Below are positions 11,697 to 23,722 of a stretch of 64,000 bases of DNA, piece after piece; position 1 is the first letter of the stretch; every line of letters begins with the position of its first letter. The stretch covers positions 7,130,001-7,194,000 of the forward strand of contig NC_016472.1 of the NCBI RefSeq assembly GCF_000226095.1, read 5' to 3'. The stretch comes from Thermothelomyces thermophilus ATCC 42464 (taxonomy: Eukaryota; Ascomycota; Sordariomycetes; Sordariales; Chaetomiaceae). Position numbers and translations under genes: made by a program. The notes under the pieces were generated by a model, which saw nothing but the letters and a program-made list of their open reading frames with translations, had not been told where the DNA came from and made no database searches.

Positions 11697-14330
11697 TCAT
11701 AGCTCCAAGATTAGTTGGTAGGAGCTTAATATTTTATATATCTTAACTTGCTATCGGCCTATAACTATATACGGATCAAAGAAGGCGACGAGTAGAAAAC
11801 GGCCTTTAGGATACCCTATAGCTACTATAAGTACCTTATCATGCCATTTAAACTAATGAACGCGCTAGTAACGTTCTAAGCCCTAATTAATTAAGCTGTC
11901 CGACCCTTTCTTAATAAATTTACAGTATATTATCTCGACGATATACTTATCTTCCCCAAAACAATAGACAAACACCGGAAGTACGTAAAAGTAATATTAG
12001 ACACGTTATATATATATAAGCTATTAGTTAACAAGGAAAAGAGTAAATTCCATATTAGGAAAACGGTATTTTTAGGATATAAAATATCCCTAGGACAAAT
12101 TCGGATAGAACCCTTAAAGGTTAAAGCTATTAAGGATTAGCTACGACCGACGTTAGTTACGGAAGTACAAAGTTTCATCAGGTTTACGAACTCCTACCAG
12201 ATATTCATTAGGAACTTTAGAGCGATCGTATAACCTTTATACGAACTTACTAAGAAGAACGCTAAATTCTAATGGGAAGAGTAATATAAGTAAGCATTTA
12301 CGTAGATCTACGACGCCATTACTAAAGATCTAGTACTAGTGCTACTAGACCCTAAGAAGCCATTTAAGATAGAAACGGACGCTTTAAACTATGCTATTAG
12401 AGGACAATTAGGATAACGAGATAAACAAGGGAAGCTATATCCTATAGCCTTCTTTTTAAAGAAGCTTAATAGACTATGTCTTAATTATCTAATCTATAAT
12501 AAGGAACTACTTACAATTGTCAAAGCTTTTAAGGAATAGCGACTATACCTTAGTAGCACGATCGAACTAGTATAAGTATATACAGATTATAAGAATTTAC
12601 AATACTTTACAATAATAAAGGAGCTTAACAGATAGTAAATATAATAGATAGAATTCCTTACAGAATTCAATTTCAAGATCTGCTATAAGAAGGGCAAAGA
12701 GAACGTACAAGCAGACGCCTTGAGCCGATGAACGGATTATATAGAAGGACGAATGGAAATAACGCCACCGTTATTCAAGGAACGAATAGACGGAACGCTA
12801 TATTACGAAATGTAGATACCTATAGAAGATAATCTACTTAACTTATTCCTAGAATGTTACGTAATCTTTCGAGAAGAAAGGATCAATGAGGTATAGTATT
12901 AAGTAACACCTGGACTAGTAGTACCTGACAGAGTGGAAGAAAAAGATAGGAAACTCTAGTACCAAGGTAAAGTATATATCTACGATAGGGATCAATAGCT
13001 ATAAATGATTCGAGAACTCTACGAATCGAAACTTGAAAGATACAAAGGAGTTATAAAGACTGTTGTATAAGTCAAGAAACACTACGACTTTCTATAGTTA
13101 ACGATACGAGTTAAGAAAGTTATATAGAGCTATGACATCTGCAATTAAAGCAAAATGGCATAATACAAGCTATATAGGCTACTTTAGCCACTGCTAACGG
13201 CTAATAAACCATAGAGTTTAGTTATAATAGACTTTATTACGAAACTACTAGAATCTAAGGACATAGCTATAGAGGTAATCTATAATAATATTCTTACTAT
13301 AGTAGATCGCCTAACTAAATAGGTATACTTCTTTCCTTATAAGGAGTCCTAGATAGTTAAATAGCTAGTAGATGTAATCTATCGGCAAGTCGCATTAGTA
13401 TACGCTTAGCTATAGGAATAGATTACCGATAGAGATACCAAGTTTGTATCAAAGTTCTAGCAAGCGTTAATATAACAATTAGGCGTCAATAGCAAGCTAT
13501 TAACGGCATATTACCTATAGACTAACAGACAAATGGAGCGACTAAACTAAGTTATCAAGTAGTACCTCCGTTCTTATATTAACTACTAATAAGACAACTA
13601 GGTTATGCTATTACCAATAGTATAACTCGCTTACAATATAACGCCAACAGAAACAACCAAAGTCACACTATTCTTCGTAAACTATAGATATAAAGCAGAC
13701 CTTAGGCAAGGACTAGAGGTCATAGTGCCGAGAGCAGCAGTCAAAGCAGAACAAATGTACGCACTACACGAGAAGCTCAAAAAGGAACTTAAGTTTGTTA
13801 GAACTAGAATAAAGAACTACTACAACAAACATAGGCTCGAGGGACCTTGCCTAAAGAGGGGAGACAAAGTCTACCTAATTATATAAAACCTACGAACCAA
13901 ACGACCAAGTATAAAGCTAGACTTTAAGAAGGTTAGACCCTTTATTATCAAAGAACAAATCTCGATATCTAACTACTAACTATTATTACTATTATCTATA
14001 TGACTATAGACGGATATTTTTTATATTTTGCTTCTCGAACTAGTACCGAAGAATGCTAAGGTTACTATATATATCGAAGTAGAGGACGAAGAGGAAGAAT
14101 AAGACGTCAAAGAAATCCTAGATTTATATATTATCAATAGAGAACTGTAGTACCTGGTCAAATAGCTCGATTTTAGACTAGAGGATAACTTATAGGAACT
14201 AGTTAAGAATTTGAACTGCCTTAAGAAACTAGAATAGTTCTACTAGCAGAACCTAGATTAACTAAAGGCAAAACTAGGATAGAATCGAAGACGGTGCCCT
14301 AGTTAACAACGCTACCATTAAGCTATACAC
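11697..14330 (+). pseudogene. Element A pol, second part: RT, RNase H, integrase, chromodomain
   Basis: The RT frame broken at 4201 continues here. The MPF motif is near 11839, and the catalytic box near 11930-11960 reads YLDD. RNase H and integrase follow; the GVNSKLLT and DGQTER-type blocks near 13480-13540 are visible but interrupted by stops. The chromodomain (EILDLYI, then YLVK) is near 14110-14180. Stops replace Gln and Trp codons throughout. The end of pol overlaps the antisense gene. Confidence 0.88.
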
Positions 14331-14846
14331 CCAGAACCGCCCCCGATTCCTACTGCTCCATCTCTTCTAATTCATCCAAAGACGCAAGACCCTAGCAAAC
14401 CATCTCCGACCCTCGAGATAATAACGATCGCTTTTGACGACGAATATAGTCTAAACGAGCTAGAGACTCGTCCAGACGACACTACGCTTTTACCAACAAA
14501 TCGCGGTCAGTATAGAGAGCCTCCTTAGCATCTTACTCTAATTGGTCGAGGCGCTTTAATTCGTCTATAATACAGGATACTATAGAAGTTAGTATAGGAA
14601 AAATATACTAACAAGGGAACACTAACAAGACAAGACTAGAACCCTAGAACCGTTATATAACCTCCTATGACGAATATATTCGCTATAACGAGAAGAATTC
14701 TCTATCATATGGCAGCAGAGGCCGCGAGAAAAACAAAAAGAACAAGGCATTACTTCGAACCCTAGCTCGTTAATGGCAGTAGCCAGGGCAATACGCTCCT
14801 CGGTCTTCACAGACCTTTTTATCAAACACTTTACTATACGAGACAT
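14221..14846 (-). pseudogene. Antisense Zn2Cys6-like/coiled-coil gene of element A
   Basis: Exon 1 (14846-14627) starts with ATG and is open for 73 codons. It encodes MPCSFC, then Cys after six residues, and Tyr at the last three cysteine positions, followed by NGS. A 47-bp intron (14626-14580) has a GTTAGT donor, TACTAAC branch site and TATAG acceptor. Exon 2 (14579-14221) gives a coiled coil with IIDELKRLDQLE and LASLDELEEME, ending in TAA. The spliced length is 193 codons and the frame is kept through the splice. TAG codons in exon 2 fit RIP of CAG. It resembles no enzyme I know. Confidence 0.78.
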
Positions 14847-14932
14847 ATTGTCAGCAGTATACAGAAGAAAGAGGGAAACACAGGAGACAACTTACTAAGG
14901 GTTGTTAGCGCTATTTGAAATGGCCTGAGATA

Positions 14933-14951
14933 GGCTTTCGGGTCGAAAGCC
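14933..14951 (+). other. Conserved hairpin before the 3' LTR of element A
   Basis: This is the same perfect 8-bp stem (GGCTTTCG / CGAAAGCC, loop GGT) as in B and C, between the antisense gene's start and the polypurine tract. Confidence 0.8.
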
Positions 14952-14968
14952 TTGAAGGAGGGGCATCG

Positions 14969-15390
14969 TATCATAGAAGTATACATATAAGACGCCGCCT
15001 AAGCCGCCTTCCCTGACAAGCTAATGGGACAGTAGGCACAAATGGACTAATTAGGAAAGGATCACACTTAGTAAAGTGATCTATACGCTATAGGATTACT
15101 ATCGCAGCTGTAATCCAGATGACAAAGGATCACTAGATGAAGAGTGATCCTAGGATTATATATATATATAGATAGTCACTCGTTATGGTAGACTCTAGGA
15201 GTTTACTAGTAATAGTAACCTATAATTACAGTACTTATACCAAGTATCGCTAACTACTATAAGAGATAACTCTAGTGTTGTTATGAACCCTTTGGCTTTA
15301 CCGAATCTCTCAGACGACCTATATGCTTGTCCCGCTTGATTTACCTTCGTCTGAACCCTTTCAGAAGAAGTCTAAGCTAGGTTCGTCACA
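14969..15390 (+). repeat. 3' LTR of element A (422 bp)
   Basis: It starts TATCATAG (RIP form of TGTCACGG) and ends TTCGTCACA. It matches the LTR at 373-794 in length and in U3. TATAT follows at 15391-15395, matching 368-372. Confidence 0.95.
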
Positions 15391-15395
15391 TATAT

Positions 15396-18070
15396 TAACT
15401 ATTAGTAACTTAACAAATAGACCGTAAAAAACTAATACCTATTACTATTAATCTTACGGCTCTAAGATTAGTTAGCAGGAGCCTAATATTTCACGTGTCT
15501 TGACTTGCTATTAGCCTATAACTATATATAGATCAAAGAAGGTAACGAGTAGAAAACGGCCTTTAGGACACCCTATAGCTACTATAAGTACCTTGTCATG
15601 CCATTCGGACTTACAAACACGCTAGCAACATTCCAAGCCCTAATTAATCAAGCTATCCGACCCTTTCTCGACAAATTTACAGTATATTATCTCGATAATA
15701 TACTTATCTTCTCTAAGACGACGGATAAATACCGGAAGCACGTAAAAGTAGTGCTAGACGCGCTACACATATATAAGCTATTAGTTAATAAGGAAAAGAG
15801 CGAATTCTATATTAGGAAGACAGTCTTTTTAGGATACAAAATATCCCTAGGATAAATCCGGATAAAACCTTCAAAGGTTAAAGCTATCAAGAATTAGCCC
15901 TAGCCGACATTAATTATAGAAATACGAAGTTTCATCAGATTTACGAACTTCTACTAAATGTTTATTAGGAACTTTAGAGCGATCGTATAACCTTTATATG
16001 AACTTACTAAGAAGAATGCTAAATTCTAATAGGAAGAGTAATACGAGTAAGCGTTTATATAAATCTACGATGCTATTACTAAAGATCTAGTATTAGTACT
16101 ACTAGATCCTAAGAAGCTATTCGAGGTAGAAACGGACGCTTTAGATTACGCCATTAGAGGACAATTAGGATAACGAGACGGACAAGGAAAGCTATATCCT
16201 ATAGCTTTCTTTTTAAAGAAGCTCGATAGACTACGTCTTAATTATCTAATCTATAATAAGGAACTACTTATAATTGTCGAAGCTTTTAAGGAATAGCAAT
16301 TATACCTTAGTAGTATAATTGAACTAATATAAGTATATATAGATTATAAGAATTTACAATACTTTACGACGACAAAGGAGCTTAATAGATAACAAATATA
16401 ATAGGCAGAATTCCTCGCGAAATTTAACTTTAAGATTCGCTATAAGAAAGGCAAAGAGAACGTACGAGCAGATATCTTAAGCCGACGAATGGATTATACG
16501 GAAGGACAAACGGAAATAATACTACCGTTATTTAAGGAACAAACAGATAGAACACTACATTACAAAACATAGATACTTATAGAAGATAATTTACTTAACT
16601 TATTCCTAGAATATTATATAATCTTTCGAGAAGAAAAGATTAATAAGATATAGTATCAAGTAGCACCCGGATTACTAATACCTAACAAAGTAGAAGAAAG
16701 GGATAGGAAACTCTAGTACCAAGGCAAAGCGTATATCTATAATAAAGATCAATAGCTACAGATAATTTAAGAACTCTACGAGTCGAAACTCAAAGGATAT
16801 AAAGGAGTCACGAAGACTGTTATATAAGTTAAGAAACACTACGACTTTCTATAGTTAATAGTACGAGTTAAGGAAGTCGTATAGAACTATAACATTTATA
16901 ATCGAAGCAAAACAGCACGACACAAGCTATATAGGCTACTTTAGCCACTACTAATAGCTAACAAACTATAGAGCTTGGTTACGATAGACTTTATTATAAA
17001 GCTACTAGAATCTAAGGATACGGCTATAGGAGTGATCTACGATAGCATCCTCACTATAGTAGATCGCCTAACTAAATAGATATACTTCTTTCCCTACAAA
17101 GAATCCTAGATAGCTAAACAGCTAGCAGACATAATCTATCGGCAAGTTACATTAGTATATACTTAGCCACAAGAATAGATTACTAATAGAGATACCAAGT
17201 TCGTATTAAAGTTCTAGCAAGCATTAATATAACGATTAGGCGTTAATAGTAAGCTATTAATGGCATATTACCTACAGACTAACAGACAAACGGAGCAACT
17301 AAACTAAGTTATCGAGTAGTATCTCCGTTCTTACGTTAACTACTAGCAAAATAACTAAGTCATGCTATTGCTAACAGTATAACTCGCTTATAACACGACA
17401 CTAACGGAAACAACCAAAGTTATACCGTTCTTTACAAACTATAGATATAAAGTAGACCTTAGGCAAAGACTAGAGGTCATAGTACTAAGAGCAATGGTCA
17501 AAGCAAAACAGATATACACACTATATAAGAAACTCAAAAAGGAACTCGAGTTTGTTAAGACTAGAATAAAGAACTACTACGATAAATATAGGCTTAAGGG
17601 ACCTTGCCTAGAGAGGGGAGACAAAGTCTACCTAATTATATAAAATTTATAAACCAAACGACTAAGCATAAAGCTAGACTTTAAAAAGGTTAGACCCTTC
17701 GTTATCAAAGAACGAATTTCGACATCTAACTACCGACTATTGTTACCGTTATCTATATACCTATAGACAGATGTTTTTTATATTTCACTTCTCGAACTAG
17801 CACCAAGAAACACCAAGGTTACTATATATATTAAAGCAAAAGACGAGGAAGAAGAATAGGATGTCAAAGAAATTCTAGATTTATATATCATTAACAAGGA
17901 ATTATAGTATCTGGTCAAATAGCTCGATTTTAGACTAGAAGATAACTTATAGGAACTAGTCAAGAACTTAAACTACCTTAGGAAACTAGAATAGTTCTAT
18001 CGGCAGAACCCGGATTAGCTAAAGGCAAACCTGGGACAGAACCGAAAATAGCGCCCTAGTTAATAATGTT
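15396..18070 (+). pseudogene. Element C pol, second part (RIP-inactivated)
   Basis: An 85-codon open stretch at 15598-15855 covers the RT palm: MPFGL, then YYLDNILIFS, so the second catalytic Asp is Asn (GAC to AAC or GAT to AAT, a RIP-type change). RNase H, integrase and a chromodomain (EILDLYI near 17868) follow with many stops. The open piece is a fragment of dead pol and should not be annotated as a gene. Confidence 0.88.
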
Positions 18071-18570
18071 AACGCTACCGTTAAATTACATAACAGCCCC
18101 TAATTCCTACTATTCTACTACCTCTAATTCGTCTAGATTTAATAGACCCCGTATAACTATATCTGCCCCCTTCTCTACTAGGAACTCTCGTTATTTACGA
18201 ACCCGAGTTAGATAGGCTAATGCCTTAGAAGCTTTATATTAATATTCTCGTAGCAAGGCTTCAGCCTCTTTCTCTTCAGCCTTTAAATGACATTACTCGC
18301 GTATAATACGATCTACTACGTTACGATTAGAGATATACCCTTACAAGGAAACAGGAACTTACAAGAAGAAACTAAAACGCCGGAATCATCGTAAGCACGA
18401 CCCTAATACATATAAGCCTTATAGCAACGAGATTTTTTAATCATTTTATACACTCGGTTATACTCTATATAATAGGAATATACTATCACTATAAACCCGT
18501 AATCGGAAATAAACTAAGCTAAACGCTTATAACGGATAAACGCTAGGAATCTATATACGTTAGATAGTAT
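17978..18570 (-). pseudogene. Antisense Zn2Cys6-like/coiled-coil gene of element C
   Basis: Exon 1 is 18570-18363 (start ATA, RIP form of ATG), the intron 18362-18316 (47 bp) and exon 2 18315-17978 ending in TAA. This copy keeps an intact GTAAGT donor, a CGTAAC branch-like site and a TAG acceptor. Only one metal-ligand Cys survives (in SRCYKA); the others read Tyr at exactly the expected spacing. Exon 2 gives LDRIIRE and a charged helix rich in Glu and Lys. Exon lengths are identical to those in B. Confidence 0.72.
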
Positions 18571-18663
18571 AATTAATAGTACGAAGGGTAATAAGAGGCT
18601 AAGGAGAAAAACATATATAAGAAGCGTAAGAGATGTTAGCACTATTTAAAATGACCTAAAGAG

Positions 18664-18682
18664 GGCTTTCGGGTCGAAAGCC
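18664..18682 (+). other. Conserved hairpin before the 3' LTR of element C
   Basis: The stem GGCTTTCG / CGAAAGCC with loop GGT is identical to those in A and B and lies just before the polypurine run and the LTR. Confidence 0.8.
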
Positions 18683-18699
18683 TTAGAGGAAGGGTATCG

Positions 18700-19105
18700 T
18701 GTCACGGAAATATATATATAGATACCGCCTAAGCCACTAGCACAAACGGGCTAATCAAGTCAGAGGAACGAAAGGACCAATTACAACATAAGAAGCACAG
18801 CGATCACTACGCTTACCAGCAATCAGGGTAATCACCACCATACGATTACTCACGATTACCATGATCAGGAGTAATCACTAGGATTATATATATATATAGA
18901 TAGTCACTCGTTATAGTGGACTCTAGGAGTTTACTAGTGATAGTAATCATAACTTGTAATCACCCTAACATTATAAGGAGACAACTCTAGTATTGTTGTG
19001 AACCCTTTGGCTTTACCGAATCCCTTAGACGACCTGTATACTTGTCCCGCTTTACCTACCTCTATCTAAACCCTTTCAGAAGAAGTCTAAGTTGGGTTCG
19101 TCATA
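18700..19105 (+). repeat. 3' LTR of element C (406 bp)
   Basis: It starts TGTCACGG and ends TTCGTCATA. It belongs to the B-type subfamily by its U3, but is shorter than B's LTR, with missing bases near 18950-18975. Confidence 0.92.
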
Positions 19106-19299
19106 GAATATAAAGTGCTCTCTTATAGAGTAGCTCGCTACTATGTCCTAAAGACTATAGTTTAGCTTTGCTAATACTTTATTAGTCTTTTATTATACCC
19201 TTTTCTAGGCCTTCCTTTACTCTTTAAGTTAAAGGGTCTAATCTTTAGAGCTCTAAAATATATTCTCTGAATGTTTATAATAGTTAGATAGTAGAAGCT

Positions 19300-22200
19300 A
19301 ATTCTAGTCTTACTGTCTCTTTAGCCTATCTTCGTAATATAATCGGCTTCCTTTTAAGGTATACTTATTCTATATTATATAATCCCTTTAGATTGACTTT
19401 TAACGACTAGACTCTAATTTAATATTAAAAAGATTATAAAACTCTTTACACTTCTTATACCTTTTTATAGTTTGCTATCTTCCTTTAAATTATAAGTAAC
19501 TATTCTTAGTTCCTAAGAGAATTATCTTCTTTATAATCCGGTTTTCTTAAAGGGCTATCTATAGGGTTTCGCTTCCCTAGCTAATACTTAATAATGAAAT
19601 CGAAGCTTGAAAGATATATATATTATCTAGCTTAACGACCGTTAAGTTAGGTTTATTTTATAAATCCTTATAATTATTATAATTCAAATAAACTATAATC
19701 TTATAAGGATTCCCTATCAAATAATGTCACTAGTGCTTAAAGCTTTCTACGATCGCTATTATTTCTTTATTAGGGGTGCTATAATAGCAAGCTAGTCTAG
19801 AGAACTTAGCTAACTAGAATATAATAGGATATTTTCAAGAGTCCTCTACTTACTATAATAAGACGGCCCTTATCGTAAATATAGAAGTGTCTATTTCGAT
19901 GGTTATTAGCTTTTTAGGATTAAAATACTAGAGAACTAGCGTTAATTTGAAATGGTTTTTAATTTCTTAAAATACTTTTCATTCTTTAAGGTTAAACTAG
20001 ACTCTTTCTAGTTTCTTCCCCTTTTCTAGCCCCTTTAGTAGACTTATTAGATGGTAGGCGATTTATAAAAAATTGCGAATAAATTTCTAATAAAAATTAA
20101 CAAATCCGAGAAATACTTAAATATTATAATAGGTCTAGGGCTCTAGCTATTTCTCTACTATTTTAATTTATACTAGGTCCATTATAATTCCTTATCGATT
20201 TACTATAAATCTAAGGAAGTTAACCTAGTCTTTATGAAATAAATATTTACTAGGTTTATAATATAGCTATATATTTTATAATCGTTTAAGAACTTTCTAG
20301 ATCTATTTTATATATATTTTATGGTTAGGTAAAAAAATTAAGATATTATCTAAATAAACTATATGAAATTTATTAAGTAGTCTATCTAATACTTAATAAA
20401 TATAATTCTAAAAAGTAGCTAATACGTTTATTAGGTTAAATAGTATAACTAAGTACTTAAATAATCTATAATAAGTTCAAAAGGTAGTTTTTTACTTATC
20501 CCCTTCTTATACTTAAATCTAGTAATAAGTATCTTTAATATCAAGCTTAGTAAGGAATTAAACGCTAGAAGTATAGTTAAGAATCTCTAAAATAAGGGGT
20601 AATAGATAGTAATTCTTCTAGGTAATTATATTAAGTCCTCAATAATTAATATAAAGATAAAGGCTTCTATTCTTTTTAGATATAAATAGGACTAGGCTAA
20701 CTACTAAACTCTTAGAAGGTTAAATCTTCCCTTTAGCAAGGTTTTTATTTAAGTATTCCTATAATATACCAAATTCGTACTAGAATAAAGGGTAAATCGG
20801 TCTAACTAGAGGAGTCATCCCTAGTTATAAATCGATCTTATAGTTAGTTACTTTAAACAAGGGAAAGATGCTCGAATTTGTTATATCTATTACGTTAGCA
20901 AAGTCTCGTAGTTTAGAGGGAATTTCTTCTAGGTTTTCTAAGGGTTTCGATTCTTCCTTATTAGGGAATAGATCCGTAGAGATATCTAAAATAGTAGTTA
21001 ATATAAAGACCCTAGCTCCCCTTTAGCAATCCTTTTCCATTCTTTTAGGGTGCTAAAGTTAGGCTATCTCGGTTTCTAGTAGAAACTACTAGCGATTCTC
21101 TATTAGGAATAATAAGATAGTAAGATCGCTAAATATAGGCATTCCTAACAAGACTAGCAAGGTTTTGGCCTTATAGTTAACGGTAATATAAAGGTAATTA
21201 TATTAATATATAGTTCTATATTTGTCGGTTAGCGTAATCAGTACTTAATATACCTTATAGGATACCAGAACTATTTTATTAAACTATCGAATTATAGGTA
21301 AAATATAAGCGAGTTATTTTAATTAATATTCCTAAATAAGGTCGAAATCTATAATATTTACTTTTATATAAGAATCTAGGTCCACTATCGTCGAAACGTC
21401 TTTATATATATTTATTATAATAGCTATATATATATATTCCCTTTTTAGGTCATCCCCTATAGCTATTCCTATAGTATTAGAGTCTATTATAAGTAACTCC
21501 TATTTCCCCAGCGAAAATAGCCTAAACCCTAGTAACTAAGGTATTAGCCTTATTAATAGAAGGCAACCTATATTATTTCTAGGCATTCTCTTATAAAATG
21601 TCCTTCCTTTCTATATTAGAAATATAAGCTATTACTCCATATCTTTAGAGTAAGGGCTAATATAAGGTTTAGGGCGCCTTATAAGGCTAATTATAGCTTT
21701 GTCATAGGTCTAGTTTAATAATAGGACAATGATATATGAAAACGTAATATATTAGGTATATAACGTAGTTAATCTTAAATTGGTAGCAAAAAGAGGGTAA
21801 TCTAACTATAATTTGGTTGCTAAAAACTATACTAGATTTGCGACGCTAACTATACTATTCCTTCTTACATTTCTAGGTAGTAGGTATAATAACAGTTAAT
21901 ATATTAAATAAGGAAAGGTAATAGCTTAATATAAAAGCTTAAAGCTCGGCTTTTCTTATCTTAATAGGGAAATTAAGCTTTAAGAGATTTAAGGTAATAA
22001 TAAAGATCCTATAAGAATTAACCGTTTCATTAGTAAGCCGAATTTAAAGCCTTAGCTACTTAAGATACCTAGTCTATAAGGTCAATTATATGAATGTTTA
22101 TCCATTCTTTAAATAGAGTCTAATTATTTTCTAGCTAATTATACTCCTTAGGTAATATATTCCAATAATAGCTATATTAGTAGTTTTAGAGTTACTTATC

Positions 22201-22560
22201 TATATAATCAAGTATAAATAAAATATAATTCTATAATATTTTAAACCGCTTAAGGTCTCCTTAAAAAGCATATTACAAATCTTAGAGCTACTCTTACTAC
22301 TACTAGTAAGTTATTATATTAGTAAATTAAATTAGATTAGTAACCTTAATAGCCTTAGAATAGTATTCTAAGTCATTGAAATCAAAGGATTTAATAAGTA
22401 ATTAAGGTCATTTTAAGGCCTTTATATAGTTTAATAATCCTAGCTTCTCTAGTAGAAATTTTTCCTAGTCTTATAGCTATTATAGCCTTTCTAGCTCCTT
22501 AACCTAGCCTTCCAAATTCTAGACAAGCTCTTTATAGTCAGGGCCTTATACCAAGGGCTC
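19300..22560 (-). pseudogene. Element D gag-pol remnant
   Basis: With stops read as Gln or Trp, the minus strand yields gag (about 22560-21850; DYKELV, NLEG, VKELERL). A CCHC knuckle at about 21640-21590 keeps GHFIREC. RT (about 20760-20030) has VLFVSKKN, LDIKDTYY and the catalytic box YLDN, then GFVNFY. RNase H (about 19930-19560) has TIRAVL, NKEIIAIVE and YYPGKRNPID-like blocks. No integrase was found. The stop density is higher than in B, consistent with greater age or more RIP cycles. Confidence 0.8.
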
Positions 22561-22959
22561 TAAGTCAGAAGGTATCAAGATATAAAGGGGGGGTTCGGAA
22601 TAGTTTCACAGCCGATACTAGGCTAAAAAGGTCTCGCTTTAGCTTAAAGGTTCTTCCTCTAGTCCTATAGGCGTTAAACGACTAAATAATAGTACTATCT
22701 TAATTAATAAAGGGTAGGAAGGATTAGAAACTATTAGAGCGGCCTACCATTAGGCTAGTTATTAAGAGAGATAGTATTATTATAAAGGCCTTTCTAAGCA
22801 AGTTCGTACTAATCATAAGGGTAGGGAGAGTCAATCGTTCTAGGGTCGGCAGCTGCCTATTCTTATCTTACTCGAATCGTAGTTATATAGACTGATCTTT
22901 AGGGAGGAAAACCTCCCTTTCGGATCTATAGGCTAATAGATATATCTTATACTACGGAT

Positions 22960-23382
22960 CGGCTATCCCCTTTCCCTAGCCGTGCCCTGATCGTGCCTGT
23001 TATAGCAGGGTCATGCCTATTAGTGCCCGGGCGTAGGCCCTCCGGCTGCCGCGGCCTGGCCGTAGGCGTGGGTTGGCTTGTATTTGTAATATAGGCAATC
23101 TTTGTAAAATGCGCGAGTTTAGCCTTATTAAGCTTGTACTCCTCTATATTATCTATATTAGCATGTTTTAAGTCACTCCGAAGAATTATATATAACTTCT
23201 TAAGATCCTATATATAACTATTAGCAATTTGCTTATATGTTAAGGGTAGAGGTTTAGGATCTAAGGACTTATAAAAGCCTTAGCTCTATCTAGTAAAGCC
23301 TTTATTAAATCCTTTGCCAACCTAATATAAGAAGTAAGACTACTATTATAGTTAGTATAAGCATTGTAAGAGCTGTTAGACA
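22960..23382 (-). pseudogene. Unidentified coding relic upstream of element D gag
   Basis: From ATG 23382 the minus strand reads MSNSSYNAYTNYNSSL, then YIRLAKDLIKALLDRAKAFIS. Near 23265 the good frame shifts, and the new frame runs about 90 codons with a single stop (PLTYKQIANSYI, IEEYKLNKAKLAHFTKIAY, then Pro/Arg-rich sequence). The Pro/Arg-rich part is a GC-rich island (about 22975-23085) in otherwise AT-rich DNA. It may be the N-terminal part of D's gag or a separate accessory ORF; I do not recognise the family. Confidence 0.45.
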
Positions 23383-23722
23383 TATAGGCGATTAGTATAT
23401 ATCTCCTTATACTTATAGAAACCGTAGGTATAATGGTAATAACAGGAGTTAGTGCCAGAATGATCGCGATATTCGCCGAAAGAACGTCTTGCTAGAGCCG
23501 ACCGTATATACATTCCGTAAGGCACCTTGCAAAGCTTGCCAATAGTAATGTCACTATATTTAGTTAGCTCGAACGATCTTAATACGACTAGCAAAGCGCT
23601 AGGAAACGGCAAAATTAGCAGAGACAATAGGAACACTTATAGTTTAAAAGCTAGTTTAGAAGCTTTAGTACGCTTATACTTTTAAGGTATTATAAAAGCA
23701 GGAGTTAACCTGCTAGCAATGG
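23383..23722. other. Left flank of element F: unidentified decayed sequence
   Basis: This AT-rich stretch ends with AATGG, the target duplicated by F. It was joined to 31334 before F inserted. On the + strand a mostly open frame crosses the restored junction (about 23490-23722 into 31334-31440), and on the minus strand 86 codons are open (23636-23376). Neither gives a family I recognise. Confidence 0.5.

Larger units (their letters stand above)
373..15390 (+). mobile_element. Element A: complete chromovirus interrupted by element B
   Basis: The element is bounded by two 422-bp LTRs (373-794 and 14969-15390) of the same subfamily and flanked by TATAT at 368-372 and 15391-15395. Inside it, a second element (4202-11691) is flanked by TAATC, so A consists of 373-4201 plus 11697-15390, about 7.5 kb net. 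Its order is gag, protease, RT, RNase H, integrase, chromodomain, then an antisense accessory gene before the 3' LTR. All frames are broken by RIP-type transitions, so it cannot move by itself. Confidence 0.95.
15391..19105 (+). mobile_element. Element C, right part: RT to 3' LTR
   Basis: The RT codons interrupted at 372 resume at 15391-15396 and run through RNase H, integrase, chromodomain, antisense gene, hairpin and a 406-bp 3' LTR ending at 19105. C is therefore the host of A. GAATA follows at 19106-19110; whether it is a target duplication needs the left end of C, outside the window. Confidence 0.93.
19106..23382 (-). mobile_element. Element D: heavily RIP-mutated Ty3/Gypsy relic of another family, truncated
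   Basis: Read on the minus strand, this AT-rich region gives gag, zinc knuckle, protease region, RT and RNase H in order from right to left. It stops near 19.1-19.4 kb, before integrase. No LTR is visible at either end. The protein sequence differs clearly from that of A, B, C and F. It ends exactly where C's 3' LTR ends, so C most likely inserted into D and D's integrase and 3' LTR lie left of the window (inference). Confidence 0.8.

Noticed and set aside
15598-15855. Open RT fragment as a stand-alone gene
   Set aside because: It is an intact-by-chance piece of dead pol of element C.
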